Assembly: GCA_934365945.1 (NCBI GenBank)
Contig: CAKRNE010000012.1
Coordinates: forward strand, 15,860 to 79,859
DNA: 64,000 nt
Source of the DNA: an uncultured Agathobacter sp.
Lineage (GTDB): Bacteria; Bacillota; Clostridia; Lachnospirales; Lachnospiraceae
Reading direction: 5' to 3'
Part shown: positions 1 to 8,509 of the stretch, one piece after another
How positions within the stretch are numbered: position 1 is the stretch's first letter
Layout of the letters: each line of letters starts with the position of its first letter
Translations under genes and position numbers: made by a program
The notes under the pieces: model-generated
Database searches by the model: none
The model's input: the letters and a program-made list of their open reading frames with translations, nothing else
Told to the model about the DNA's origin: nothing

Positions 1-135
1 AAACACCCACATGATGAAATGTCGTTAGCGCAAATTTGATTTGAGGCTATGACATCTGGCTTGTTGCGGCAGGTTTATGAGAAAATCGCGAACATCGGGA
101 AACAAACACTTCACAAAGAAAGTGAGGAATTCAAT

Positions 136-1164
136 ATGAAAAAGAAAGTATTATCAGTAATTTTAGCAGCAGTTTGCACCATGGGCCTTATGGCAGGCTG
201 TGGAGCAGAGGGTTCAAAGGGCTCTACACAGAGTGGCGCAAAGGGTGACAGCTACACAGTAGGTATTTCGCAGTTTGCAGAGCATGGCTCTCTTGACAAC
301 TGCAGGGAGGGCTTCTTAGAGGGCCTCAAGGAAGAGGGCATTGAGGAAGGTAAAAACCTAAAGGTTGATTACCAGAATGCACAGACAGATACCGGTACAG
401 CAAGCACTATTGCAGACAGCTTCGTATCTGAGAAGGTTGATATGATTTGTGCCATCGCTACACCATGTGCAGCCAGCGCCTACAATTCAGCTATGAATGC
501 AGACATTCCAATAGTATACACAGCAGTTTCAGATCCTGTTGTAGCAGGTCTTGCTAAGGAGGACGGCTCAAGTGTCGGAAATATCACAGGTTCATCAGAC
601 GTGCTTCCTGTTGAGGAGCAGCTTAAGATGATCAGACAGATGATGCCGGATGCTAAGAAAATCGGTATTCTATACACCACAAGTGAGGCAAATTCATGCA
701 GCACCATTGAGGAGTACAAAAAGCTTGCTGATAAATATGATTTTGAAATCGTTGATACCGGAATAAACACATCAGCAGATATTGAGATTGCAGCATCAGA
801 TCTTGTTTCCAAGGTTGACTGCCTGTGCAACCTCACAGACAACACAGTAGTAAATGCACTCCAAACTGTTCTCGACAAGGCAAATGGAGCAAAGATTCCG
901 GTATTCGGAAGTGAAATTGAGCAGGTTAAATCAGGCTGTGTCGCTTCAATGGGAATTGATTACTACCAGCTTGGAATCAAGACAGGAAAGATGGCAGCAA
1001 AGATTTTAAAGGGTGAGGAGAAAGCCTCTGACACTCCGTTTATCACAGCTTCAAAGGCAGAGCTTTATGTAAACACTGCAGCAGCAGACAAGATTGGCAT
1101 GACACTTGATGCAGATTATATCAAGGATGCAGCCGAGACATTTGATAAGATTGAAGTAAAATAG
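136..1164 (+). CDS. ABC transporter substrate-binding lipoprotein (TrpX-like, PF04392 type)
   Basis: The protein is 342 aa and would capture a small solute outside the membrane for the permease and ATPase encoded directly downstream. Residues 1-21 form a lipoprotein signal ending in the lipobox LMAGC, with the lipidated cysteine at 22. The rest reads as an ABC_sub_bind fold, with the family-typical stretches VGISQFAEHG near the start and ATPCA and TAVSDPV in the middle. The start at 136 was chosen over an in-frame ATG at 49 because it sits seven bases behind GAGGA and begins the signal peptide directly. Family relatives next to LivH-like permeases include the tryptophan importer TrpXYZ, but nothing here fixes the substrate. 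No clear promoter is visible in the 135 bases upstream. Confidence 0.85.
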   Translation: MKKKVLSVILAAVCTMGLMAGCGAEGSKGSTQSGAKGDSYTVGISQFAEHGSLDNCREGFLEGLKEEGIEEGKNLKVDYQNAQTDTGTASTIADSFVSEKVDMICAIATPCAASAYNSAMNADIPIVYTAVSDPVVAGLAKEDGSSVGNITGSSDVLPVEEQLKMIRQMMPDAKKIGILYTTSEANSCSTIEEYKKLADKYDFEIVDTGINTSADIEIAASDLVSKVDCLCNLTDNTVVNALQTVLDKANGAKIPVFGSEIEQVKSGCVASMGIDYYQLGIKTGKMAAKILKGEEKASDTPFITASKAELYVNTAAADKIGMTLDADYIKDAAETFDKIEVK

Positions 1165-1198
1165 TTACGTTGATTTTTAAAGCAGGGGAGGATACACC

Positions 1199-2080
1199 GT
1201 GACACTAGTTTTAAGCGTTTTAGAGCAGGGCATGATTTATGCGATCATGGCTCTTGGAATATATATCACATACACCATACTGGATTTTCCGGATCTGACC
1301 GTAGATGGAAGCTTTCCACTTGGAGCGGCACTTTCGGCGGTGCTCATCACAAAGGGCGTTAATCCGATACTCACACTGCTTGTGACATTTGCGGCAGGTG
1401 CGTTTGCCGGAATGCTGACAGGAATCATCCATGTGAAGCTCAAGGTGCGTGACCTTTTATCGGGAATTATCATGATGACAGCGCTTTACACGGTGAATCT
1501 TCGTATTGCAGGAAGAGCAAACCTGCCAATATACAATATGACCACACTTTTCGACAATGATTTTGTCAGAAATGTATTTAAGGGCGGCTTAGCACAGTTT
1601 TCAAATGTGATTATCATCCTTGTTATCACACTTGTGATGAAATTCCTGCTCGATTGGTACATGAGCACAAAGTCGGGATATCTGCTTCGCGCCGTAGGTG
1701 ACAACGAGACTATCGTTACATCTATGGGTGTGGACAAGGGCATCACAAAAATCATCGGCCTTGCAATCGCCAACGGCCTTTGCAGCTTAAGCGGATGCAT
1801 TTTTGCACAGCAGCAGAGATATTTCGATATATCAATGGGAACCGGAACAATGGTTATCGGACTGGCGAGCGTTATTATCGGAATCAGCCTGCTTAAAAAG
1901 GCAACCTTTTTACGTGTGACCTCGAGTGTTGTTATCGGAGCGATCATATACAAGGCATGTGTGGCAATCGCTATAAAGCTTGGTATGCCGTCGAGTGATC
2001 TGAAGCTCATTACGGCGGTATTGTTCCTCATCATTCTGGTGCTTGGAATGGATAGAAACAAAAGAAAGAAGGTGGCATAA
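1199..2080 (+). CDS. ABC transporter permease, LivH/TrpY-like
   Basis: A 293-aa polytopic membrane protein made almost wholly of hydrophobic helices, resembling the branched-chain amino acid permease family (PF02653) in its TrpY-like subgroup. It opens with LEQGMIYAIMALGIYITYTI, and the motif DFPDLTVDGSF near residues 30-40 is typical of this subgroup. Translation starts at GTG 1199, seven bases after AGGGGAGG. It lies 34 bases after the binding protein, and its stop overlaps the ATPase start by one base, so the three genes should be one operon. The substrate is not evident from sequence. Confidence 0.85.
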   Translation: MTLVLSVLEQGMIYAIMALGIYITYTILDFPDLTVDGSFPLGAALSAVLITKGVNPILTLLVTFAAGAFAGMLTGIIHVKLKVRDLLSGIIMMTALYTVNLRIAGRANLPIYNMTTLFDNDFVRNVFKGGLAQFSNVIIILVITLVMKFLLDWYMSTKSGYLLRAVGDNETIVTSMGVDKGITKIIGLAIANGLCSLSGCIFAQQQRYFDISMGTGTMVIGLASVIIGISLLKKATFLRVTSSVVIGAIIYKACVAIAIKLGMPSSDLKLITAVLFLIILVLGMDRNKRKKVA

Positions 2081-2853
2081 TGTTAGAGCTCAACCATATC
2101 CACAAATTATATAATCCGGGAACAGTCAACGAGATATGCCTCTTTGATGATTTTAATCTGAAAATAGATGATGGACAGTTCGTTTCCGTTGTAGGAAGTA
2201 ATGGCTCCGGAAAGACATCTATGCTCAACATCATCTGCGGTTCTATCCCTATTGACGGTGGCAGCATAGTGGTAAACGGCACGGACATCACAAAGCAGAA
2301 GGATTTTATCAGACACCGCCGTATTGGCCGCGTATTTCAGGACCCGTCAAAGGGAACCTGTCCTTCCATGACAATCCTTGAAAATCTGTCCATAGCCGAC
2401 AATAAAGGAAAGACATACGGTCTGGGCCGTGGTACAAACCACAGCAGAATAGAGCATTACAAGGAGATGCTTGCCGAGCTAAACCTTGGACTTGAGGATA
2501 AGCTTCACACAAAGGTTGGCGCACTTTCGGGCGGTCAGAGACAGACACTTGCGCTTCTCATGGCTACGATGAATCCAATCGAGTTTCTCATCCTTGATGA
2601 GCACACAGCAGCCCTCGATCCAAAGACCGCTGAGATCGTAATGCAGCTCACAGGCAAGATTGTGGCGGAGAAGAAGGTCACAACAATCATGGTCACACAC
2701 AATCTGCGCTATGCTGTTGAATACGGAGACCGCCTTATCATGATGCATCAGGGCAAGGCGATAATCGACAAGGCCGGCGCCGATAAGAAGGCTATGCAGG
2801 TTGATGATATTCTTGGCACATTCAATGAGATCAGTATTGAGTGCGGAAACTAG
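2080..2853 (+). CDS. ABC transporter ATP-binding protein (TrpZ-like)
   Basis: A 257-aa ATPase that powers the importer formed with the two preceding genes. Walker A is GSNGSGKT at residues 39-46, the signature LSGGQ is at 149-153, and Walker B FLILDE is at 169-174, followed by a switch histidine in VTHNL. The length and the arginine-rich IRHRRIGRVFQD segment before the Q-loop match single-domain LivG/LivF-type ATPases. Its ATG overlaps the permease stop by one base, implying translational coupling, and AGAAGG at 2067-2072 is the ribosome site. A hairpin terminator follows within 30 bases, closing the operon. Confidence 0.88.
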   Translation: MLELNHIHKLYNPGTVNEICLFDDFNLKIDDGQFVSVVGSNGSGKTSMLNIICGSIPIDGGSIVVNGTDITKQKDFIRHRRIGRVFQDPSKGTCPSMTILENLSIADNKGKTYGLGRGTNHSRIEHYKEMLAELNLGLEDKLHTKVGALSGGQRQTLALLMATMNPIEFLILDEHTAALDPKTAEIVMQLTGKIVAEKKVTTIMVTHNLRYAVEYGDRLIMMHQGKAIIDKAGADKKAMQVDDILGTFNEISIECGN

Positions 2854-2878
2854 TGCATCGAAAAATAAATATGAATTG

Positions 2879-2940
2879 AAAATGTCCTCCTGTGGGAGTA
2901 TTGTATAACTATACTTCTACTGGGAGGACATTTTATATTT
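2879..2940 (+). terminator. Intrinsic terminator after the ABC operon
   Basis: AAAATGTCCTCC (2879-2890) pairs perfectly with GGAGGACATTTT (2923-2934), with an inner AGTAT/ATACT pair, and is followed by a T-rich tail. Confidence 0.75.
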
Positions 2941-2970
2941 CAAGGATTATAGATGAGGAGATTAAAAAAG

Positions 2971-3447
2971 ATGATTTACGCATATGACAAGGTTTATCTT
3001 CGAATTGCACAGCGAAGTCTTGGGGAGATGCTTAGTTATGCAGTGTATGACCTCGGATATGAGCTGGATGATTATTATAAAATTTTTTTGCAGTCTAAAT
3101 ATAGTATGCGCTTTTCAAAAGGTGATTTATTTGTGATAACCGGGATGTCGGGCGCTGAACTTGCGATAAGGGTATTAGATATACCTGATGATGATATAAT
3201 CATGCCTTCATACAATACAGCTAAAAGCCAGGAATATTGGACAGGCTGGATATTAGCGTATTATCAATGGGAGAATGGCAGAACCTTTGAAATGATTGAT
3301 AAAGAGATACCTATTTGTAAAATCAGAAATATGTATAATCCTTATCATGAGATGGATATTTCATCTGCCATTTTGAAATTGAGAGAGATGAGTCAGGCTT
3401 CAAAGGCATTGTGCTGTGAATCGCAGGATATTTTGAAGGAGGAATAA
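2971..3447 (+). CDS. Small protein of a Lachnospiraceae family often found beside DUF3990/DUF3791 genes; function unknown
   Basis: A soluble protein of 158 aa with no signal peptide or membrane helix. It has two visible parts: an N-terminal region ending in GMSGAELA (about residues 62-69), and a C-terminal part with YWTGWILAYYQW and MYNPYHEMD. From memory, proteins with this layout sit at the front of three-gene sets with DUF3791 and DUF3990 proteins, the latter looking like ADP-ribosyltransferase toxins. Neither partner is here. Instead, an ATG at 3448 opens a 19-codon frame that ends inside a terminator hairpin, as if the next gene had been cut short. The start at 2971 lies ten bases after GAGGAG; an in-frame ATG at 2953 is possible. 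Toxin linkage is inference. Confidence 0.6.
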   Translation: MIYAYDKVYLRIAQRSLGEMLSYAVYDLGYELDDYYKIFLQSKYSMRFSKGDLFVITGMSGAELAIRVLDIPDDDIIMPSYNTAKSQEYWTGWILAYYQWENGRTFEMIDKEIPICKIRNMYNPYHEMDISSAILKLREMSQASKALCCESQDILKEE

Positions 3448-3489
3448 ATGAAATTCTTAAATATTATACAGAAAATAGTCAATTACAAC

Positions 3490-3530
3490 AAGCCACAAAG
3501 GAAATAGTCCTCTGTGGCTTGTTTCAAGTT
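3490..3530 (+). terminator. Intrinsic terminator
   Basis: AAGCCACAAAGGA (3490-3502) pairs with TCCTCTGTGGCTT (3508-3520) at 12 of 13 positions around a five-base loop, followed by a T-rich stretch. Confidence 0.75.
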
Positions 3531-3646
3531 TGTTTAGTTTATATCTCATTACATCAAGAAAAGCTTTTGTTATCTGATTATCGATGATATCAGCAGTATT
3601 TCGATTATATGAAATCTACAATAAAAAATGACATGACAAAATCATA

Positions 3647-3675
3647 TTGACTAAGTAGACTTAGCTATTTATAAT
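3647..3675 (+). promoter_or_regulatory. Sigma-A promoter for the ORF6N gene
   Basis: TTGACT (3647-3652) and TATAAT (3670-3675) are separated by exactly 17 bases, 44 bases upstream of the ORF6N start. Confidence 0.8.
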
Positions 3676-3718
3676 ATAGACAAAGTGAGAGTGGCATGGC
3701 AATCAAGGAGGGAATTTT

Positions 3719-4774
3719 ATGGCAGAAGATAAAAAGAAAGAAATTGCAGTAATTGAAATTACAGAAGAATATATGAAGGATCGGCTTTATGAATTCAGAG
3801 GAAAAAAAGTTATGCTTGATTCAGACTTGGCAGAAATTTATGGGTATGAGACCAAAAATTTTAAAAGGCAGGTTAAGAATAACATTGCCAAATTTGAAGG
3901 CGATGATTTTATGTTTGAATTGAATGATGAAGAAGTGGAAAATCTTTCAAGGTGCAAAAATTTCACCTTGAATATGGGAAGAGGTTCAAATATAAAATAC
4001 AAACCTTATGTGTTTACAGAACAGGGAGTATATATGCTTATGACAGTTTTGCGCGGCGAGCTTGCAATTAAACAAAGCCGTGCACTTGTGAAAACTTTTA
4101 AGAAGATGAAAGATTACATTTTAGAGAATCGGGATATTATTGGTCAACGTGAAATACTTCAGTTAAGCAGGGAGTCTGCAAACAACAGAATAAAAATTAA
4201 CAAAATTAACTCAGATATGATATCTCTTGAAAAGCAGATTTCAGATGTTGCAGAAGGCTTGAAGGATGTTGTGACAAAATCTGAGTTGGCTGATATGATG
4301 AACAGCTTTGTTTCAGATGATGATGAAAAATGGCTCATGTTTAATGCAAAATTCAGTAGTGCAGATGAGGTATATGAGTCCATTTATAAACAGGCAAAGT
4401 CGTCAATATATGTCGTTGACAATTATATTGGCTTAAGGACGCTGGTACACCTTAAGAATTCTCCGGCCGGTGTGGATATTATTTTATTCAGTGATAATGT
4501 TGGAAATAATAAACTTCACAACATAGAATTTACAGATTTCTGCAAGGAGTATCCAACAGTAAATTTGTCAATGAAAAAGACAGGCGGTATATTTCATGAT
4601 CGTTTTATCGTATTGGATTATGCAACTGCTGATGAAAGGGTTTTCTTATGTGGGGCTTCATCAAAGGATGCAGGGGCAAGAATAACCAGTATTGTTGAAG
4701 ATTATGGCGTATCTAAATATGCCCCAGTTATTGCAAGTTTGTTGAAAAATCCCCCTTTGGTTTTACCACACTAA
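3719..4774 (+). CDS. ORF6N-domain protein with C-terminal PLD-like (half HKD) domain
   Basis: A 351-aa phage-type DNA-binding or regulatory protein. Residues about 15-140 match the ORF6N domain: FRGKKVMLDSDLAEIYG, then KRQVKNN, then VFTEQGVYML. A coiled, charged linker follows (about 140-205). The C-terminal third looks like half of a phospholipase D fold: YVVDNYIG, a central strand, and HDRFIVLD, which is the HxKxxxxD motif with arginine in place of lysine. The start follows AAGGAGGG by seven bases and a textbook promoter lies upstream. It is a lone gene between two terminator or convergent regions, consistent with a prophage remnant or defence-like accessory gene. Whether the PLD-like part is catalytic is doubtful because of the Lys to Arg change. 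Confidence 0.8.
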   Translation: MAEDKKKEIAVIEITEEYMKDRLYEFRGKKVMLDSDLAEIYGYETKNFKRQVKNNIAKFEGDDFMFELNDEEVENLSRCKNFTLNMGRGSNIKYKPYVFTEQGVYMLMTVLRGELAIKQSRALVKTFKKMKDYILENRDIIGQREILQLSRESANNRIKINKINSDMISLEKQISDVAEGLKDVVTKSELADMMNSFVSDDDEKWLMFNAKFSSADEVYESIYKQAKSSIYVVDNYIGLRTLVHLKNSPAGVDIILFSDNVGNNKLHNIEFTDFCKEYPTVNLSMKKTGGIFHDRFIVLDYATADERVFLCGASSKDAGARITSIVEDYGVSKYAPVIASLLKNPPLVLPH

Positions 4775-4786
4775 AACGTCGGTAAA

Positions 4787-5509
4787 TCACACCCTCATCA
4801 TCCCCGACATAATGCATCCTCCGGCGGCTCCACATTCCATAACCTCAGCAAGTCGCGGAACACTAATGTCTGGAATGGCATCATAAGTGGATAGTGCATC
4901 GGAAGCTGTGCGGTCATCATTTGAAGCAATATTAATGCCGCCGATTGCATAAACCGGTATCTGAACTGCATCACAGACATTTTTTAAGAAATCAAGTCCG
5001 CGCGGTGGCAGTCCTTTTTTGCAGTCGGTTGCAAAAATGTGTCCTGCAGTCATATATGTAGCGCCAAGCTGTTCGGCTTTTATGGCATCTTCTACGGAGT
5101 GGACAGAGGTTCCGATAACCTTGAAGAATTGTTGATAATGGTCAGTGTTTTTTGACATATCTGTGGATATATTGCCGGACACATTTTTTTTGACATAAGC
5201 TTCAAGGATTGGCAATGGCAGATGTATATACGGATGCTCAAGCTCCATTGCTACATTTATAAAGCTGTGCAGCATGCACTGCACATCATATTCTTTACAC
5301 AGAGCAATCACATCGCGTGCCAGAGACAGATATTCTGCCTCCGGCATATCCTTTTCCCTGAGCACAATTGCGTGGGGATGGAGCTTACAGACACGCTCGA
5401 GCTGTTCCATGAACGGACGGCTGCACAGGTGTCTGTTTGTGATAGCGATTATATTATTATTCTGTAAAGCATGCTTTGAGTTTTTGTCCAAGTGTTTTTC
5501 TTCATTCAT
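4787..5509 (-). CDS. thiE: Thiamine phosphate synthase, ThiE/TenI family
   Basis: A TIM-barrel protein of 240 aa, last gene of the minus-strand thi operon. Recognisable elements are LREKD near residue 50, the phosphate-site stretch HIFATDCKKGLPPRGL near 160, and YAIGGI near 195. ThiE joins the pyrimidine and thiazole phosphates; TenI relatives aromatise the thiazole. The cluster position supports a thiamine role either way, but the two functions cannot be separated from sequence alone. There is an insertion of about 20 residues after the second strand compared with compact ThiE. The ribosome site is weak (TAGGT before the ATG). It converges on the ORF6N gene with only 12 bases between the stops. 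Confidence 0.8.
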   Translation of the reverse strand: MNEEKHLDKNSKHALQNNNIIAITNRHLCSRPFMEQLERVCKLHPHAIVLREKDMPEAEYLSLARDVIALCKEYDVQCMLHSFINVAMELEHPYIHLPLPILEAYVKKNVSGNISTDMSKNTDHYQQFFKVIGTSVHSVEDAIKAEQLGATYMTAGHIFATDCKKGLPPRGLDFLKNVCDAVQIPVYAIGGINIASNDDRTASDALSTYDAIPDISVPRLAEVMECGAAGGCIMSGMMRV

Positions 5510-5599
5510 ATTTTTACCTACACATACCTATATATTCATACTTATTAAAATTAAAATGATACTGATTTTAATTCAAGTATTTCATTGTTTACAGGATTT

Positions 5600-6865
5600 C
5601 TACACGTAAATATAGTCGCTCATCACCGGCTGCAAACCATTGTCGAGCAGTGCATTAAACACCTCATCCACGCTTCTTCCATCAGAGATTTCAAACTGGT
5701 CATCGCCCTTGTCCTCTATATCGTCCACATGGCTTCCGATTCCGGTGCTGACACCGGCTGAAATCTTGGTGGCGGCGATATTTACGAGGTTGTCACGCAC
5801 ACGCGCTACCTCTCTTGTAGATACGGTGATGCTTGCAAATGGCATGAAAAGTCTGTAAGCGCATACCACCTGAAGGAGCTGTGTCTCGTGGACATCCTTT
5901 GGATTGATACGGTCATTGTTTATGATAGGGCACAGACGAGGGCATGAGAATGCAATCTCAGCTCTTGGATATTTTTTCTGGAGCAGGTATGCGTGATATC
6001 CGGTGGCAAGTGCATCCTTTCTGAAATCATCGAGGCCTAAAAGTGCGGCAAAGCCGACACCCCTCATACCGCCCTTAAGAGCACGCTCCTGTGCATTTAC
6101 ACGGTAAGGGAAAATTCTCTTGTGTCCGGCAAGGTGAAGAGTCTCATATTTGTCAGAGTTGTAGGTCTCCTGGAAAACGGTCACATAGTCAGCACCGCAC
6201 TCGTGCAGGTATGCGTACTCGTCAGAGTTCATAGGATAAACCTCAAGACCTATAACCTTGAAATATTTGCGGGCAATTTTGCATGCCTCTCCAATGTATT
6301 CGACGTCTGACATTTTCTTGCTCTCACCGGTGAGAATCAGGATTTCCTGAAGACCGGTTTTGGCGATTGCAGCCATTTCCTTTTCGATTTCTGAGGCATT
6401 CAGCTTTGCGCGGTTGATTTTATTGTGACAGTTGAAACCACAGTAGATACAGTAGTTTTCGCAGTAGTTTGATATGTAAAGCGGTGTAAACATGCACACG
6501 CTGTTGCCGAAGTGCTTTCTGGTCTCAATCTGTGCAGCCTGTGCGATTTCCTCAATAAATGGCTGTGCAGCAGGCGAGAGCAGGGCTTTGAAATCCTCCA
6601 ATGTGCGGTATTCGTGGGAGAGCGCCGCGCGTACATCGGCTGCGGTGTATTTGTCGTAGTCGTATGCATCCATTTCGGCAACTACCCTGTCCATGATATC
6701 GGAGTCAAGCACCTCCATATCAGGCAGATATTTCATATGGTCTATTCTGTTTTTCTTCATGTCCTCGAGGATTACTTCGTTTACAATGCTGTCGTTGAAG
6801 TGGTCATCGTGGGCGATATTTGCATTGATATCTTTGTCGTTTGTTATATTTATATCGTTAGTCAT
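5600..6865 (-). CDS. thiH: 2-iminoacetate synthase ThiH (radical SAM)
   Basis: ThiH cleaves tyrosine with a 5'-deoxyadenosyl radical to give dehydroglycine for the thiazole ring. The 421-aa protein has the radical SAM cluster C135-x3-C139-x2-C142 (CENYCIYC), followed by GESKK and EVYPMN strands and the family ending PVMSDYIYV. It resembles HydG, but it lacks the HydG C-terminal CX2CX22C cluster and sits between thiG and thiE, which fixes the call. The N-terminus carries about 40 extra polar residues before the conserved IDHMKYLPDMEV. The start is kept because GAAGGGA lies just upstream of this ATG. Confidence 0.88.
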   Translation of the reverse strand: MTNDINITNDKDINANIAHDDHFNDSIVNEVILEDMKKNRIDHMKYLPDMEVLDSDIMDRVVAEMDAYDYDKYTAADVRAALSHEYRTLEDFKALLSPAAQPFIEEIAQAAQIETRKHFGNSVCMFTPLYISNYCENYCIYCGFNCHNKINRAKLNASEIEKEMAAIAKTGLQEILILTGESKKMSDVEYIGEACKIARKYFKVIGLEVYPMNSDEYAYLHECGADYVTVFQETYNSDKYETLHLAGHKRIFPYRVNAQERALKGGMRGVGFAALLGLDDFRKDALATGYHAYLLQKKYPRAEIAFSCPRLCPIINNDRINPKDVHETQLLQVVCAYRLFMPFASITVSTREVARVRDNLVNIAATKISAGVSTGIGSHVDDIEDKGDDQFEISDGRSVDEVFNALLDNGLQPVMSDYIYV

Positions 6866-6954
6866 TATGTGTTCCCTTCAAAAGCTAATTATCATATTTG
6901 TGCTTTATATATAATGATATGAGGATCAAAAGGTATTTTGCCCCTCATTTATGA

Positions 6955-7743
6955 TTAGTCACGCAGATATCCTGTAAGAGGGGATGATGCGCTGGCGCCC
7001 TTTGTCAGAGTGCGTCCGAGTCCTGACAGATAAGCCATTCTTCCGGCCTCGATAGCCTTTTTAAATGCTTCTGCCATTATCTCAACATCACCGGCTGTTG
7101 CAACGGCGGTGTTTGCCATGACTGCGGCAGCACCCATTTCCATAGCCTCGCATGCCTGTGAAGGGCGGCCGATGCCTGCATCCACGATGATAGGCAAATC
7201 AATTTCATCAATCAGAATCTGGATAAATTCCTTTGTGCAGATACCCTTGTTTGAGCCGATTGGCGCGCCGAGAGGCATGATGCAGGCAGCACCGGCATTT
7301 GCAAGGTCTCTTGCCACGTTGAGGTCAGGATACATGTAAGGCATTACGACAAAGCCCTCCTTGGCAAGAATCTCTGTAGCCTTTATTGTCTCAAAGTTGT
7401 CCGGAAGCAGATATTTGCTGTCGCGCATGATTTCAATTTTCACGAAGTCTCCACAGCCCAGCTCGCGGGACAGACGTGCGATTCTTACAGCCTCATCGGC
7501 ATTTCTGGCACCTGATGTGTTTGGAAGCAATGTGACATTGTTCGGAATATAGTCGAGGATGTTTGCCAGTCCTCCATCGTTTGCACGGCGCAGAGCCAGT
7601 GTGATAATCTGTGCATCAGCCTTCTCAATGCAGGCCTTTACCAGGTCGAGTGAAAACTTTCCCGAACCGAGAATGAAACGTGAGGTAAATTCGTGACCTC
7701 CTAAAACTAATTTGTCGTTTGCTAAATCTATATTTTTACTCAT
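6955..7743 (-). CDS. thiG: Thiazole synthase ThiG
   Basis: ThiG condenses 1-deoxyxylulose 5-phosphate, dehydroglycine and ThiS-thiocarboxylate sulfur into the thiazole phosphate. The 262-aa protein aligns in memory with ThiG throughout: [10 protein letters not shown] near residues 21-30, LPNTSGA near 73-79, the presumed Schiff-base lysine K102 in [17 protein letters not shown], and [11 protein letters not shown]. It follows thiS by 50 bases and precedes thiH in the same direction. Confidence 0.92.
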   Translation of the reverse strand: MSKNIDLANDKLVLGGHEFTSRFILGSGKFSLDLVKACIEKADAQIITLALRRANDGGLANILDYIPNNVTLLPNTSGARNADEAVRIARLSRELGCGDFVKIEIMRDSKYLLPDNFETIKATEILAKEGFVVMPYMYPDLNVARDLANAGAACIMPLGAPIGSNKGICTKEFIQILIDEIDLPIIVDAGIGRPSQACEAMEMGAAAVMANTAVATAGDVEIMAEAFKKAIEAGRMAYLSGLGRTLTKGASASSPLTGYLRD

Positions 7744-7793
7744 GATTAACTCCTTATGTATTTATTGGTAGTGTAAAAAGTGTTTGATTTTAA

Positions 7794-7991
7794 TCAGCCC
7801 CCACCCATAAAGCTTAAAATCTCTACCACATCGCCGTCTGCGATAGCAGTGCTGTCATATTCAGTCTTTGGAAGAATCTCTTCATTCAGCTCCACAACAA
7901 TGTGTTTAGGGTTGTAATTGTTGGCTGAAAGATACTGCGAAACAGTCATGCCGCATACATCTGCAGCTTCTTTGCCGTTGATTTTTACCAT
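7794..7991 (-). CDS. thiS: Sulfur carrier protein ThiS
   Basis: A 65-aa ubiquitin-fold sulfur carrier ending in FMGGG, so the terminal Gly-Gly needed for adenylation and thiocarboxylation is present. VKINGKE opens the protein and DGDVVEIL precedes the tail, as in the family. The start at 7991 has AAAGGAG eight bases upstream; a longer in-frame reading to 8099 would run through an upstream terminator hairpin and is rejected. No thiF adenylyltransferase lies in the cluster, so that function must come from elsewhere. A promoter and an attenuator-like hairpin lie upstream. Confidence 0.92.
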   Translation of the reverse strand: MVKINGKEAADVCGMTVSQYLSANNYNPKHIVVELNEEILPKTEYDSTAIADGDVVEILSFMGGG

Positions 7992-8051
7992 TGTGCGTCT
8001 CCTTTCAGGATTGAGATGTGAAAAAAGGGGATTAACCCAACGCAATATACT

Positions 8052-8106
8052 AAAAAAGAGCTCACAAAGTAATACACCCGCGGTGGTGTACCCCTTCATG
8101 AACTCT
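8052..8106 (-). terminator. Attenuator-like terminator in the thiS leader
   Basis: Read on the minus strand, AGAGTTCATGAAG (8106-8094) pairs along all 13 positions, with three G-U pairs, with CTTTGTGAGCTCT (8069-8057). It encloses a TACACC/GGTGTA hairpin and runs directly into six Ts (8057-8052). It sits between the promoter at 8186-8214 and thiS, so it could end a short RNA or control read-through into the thi genes. No TPP-riboswitch consensus was found in the leader. Confidence 0.7.
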
Positions 8107-8185
8107 GTTCACTCTCAAAAATCCGATATTAAACTATGTAAATATGTAAAATTAAAAGGGAGATACCAATAATTTTACAAACATG

Positions 8186-8214
8186 AGTATAGTACCTTGC
8201 ACCAGCAAAGTCAA
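8186..8214 (-). promoter_or_regulatory. Sigma-A promoter for the thi operon leader (minus strand)
   Basis: On the minus strand TTGACT (8214-8209) and TATACT (8191-8186) are spaced by 17 bases, about 195 bases before the thiS start. The predicted transcript starts near 8179. It forms a GTAAAATTA/TAATTTTAC hairpin with a CTCCC-containing loop before the terminator at 8106-8052. Confidence 0.75.
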
Positions 8215-8315
8215 CCTAATTTTAATAAAACCTACATTACAACAATTTCCAACAAATTTTACATAACGCAGACAGTATATTTTCATGAAGATGGTATGTT
8301 ATAAAAGGTAAATAT

Positions 8316-8465
8316 TCAGAACCACCCCCACACATATGAGCAAAATTAGCTGCGTAGCAGCGGCGCTAAACGTCCGGTGGACGTTTGTTCAGCGCGGACC
8401 GGAACGGAGTGTAGACAAAGCACGAGTATCGTGCGGTTTTGTGAATGTGCGTGGGGTGGTTCTGA
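8316..8465. mobile_element. MITE-like inverted-repeat element, about 150 bp
   Basis: The ends are imperfect inverted repeats of about 30 bases: TCAGAACCACCCC at the left (from 8316) mirrors GGGGTGGTTCTGA at the right (to 8465). Inside are nested perfect hairpins: GCTGC/GCAGC near 8349, GCGCT/AGCGC enclosing AAACGTCC/GGACGTTT (8363-8395), and GCACGA/TCGTGC (8420-8434). There is no open reading frame of note and no clear target-site duplication. The right half recurs elsewhere in the window. It could be a miniature transposon or a structured RNA. It fills much of the gap between the thi leader and the next gene. Confidence 0.6.
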
Positions 8466-8509
8466 AAAATTACGAAAAAATCTTATAGCTGATTTGATGG
8501 AGGAAAAAT

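Noticed and set aside
3448..3507. 19-codon gene after the 2971 gene
   Set aside because: It ends inside a terminator stem and is too short to support; noted only as a possible remnant.
8000..8180. T-box or TPP riboswitch before thiS
   Set aside because: ACCGCG is present but the TGGN part of a T-box is missing, and neither CTGAGA nor the CTGATCTGG core of a TPP aptamer occurs.
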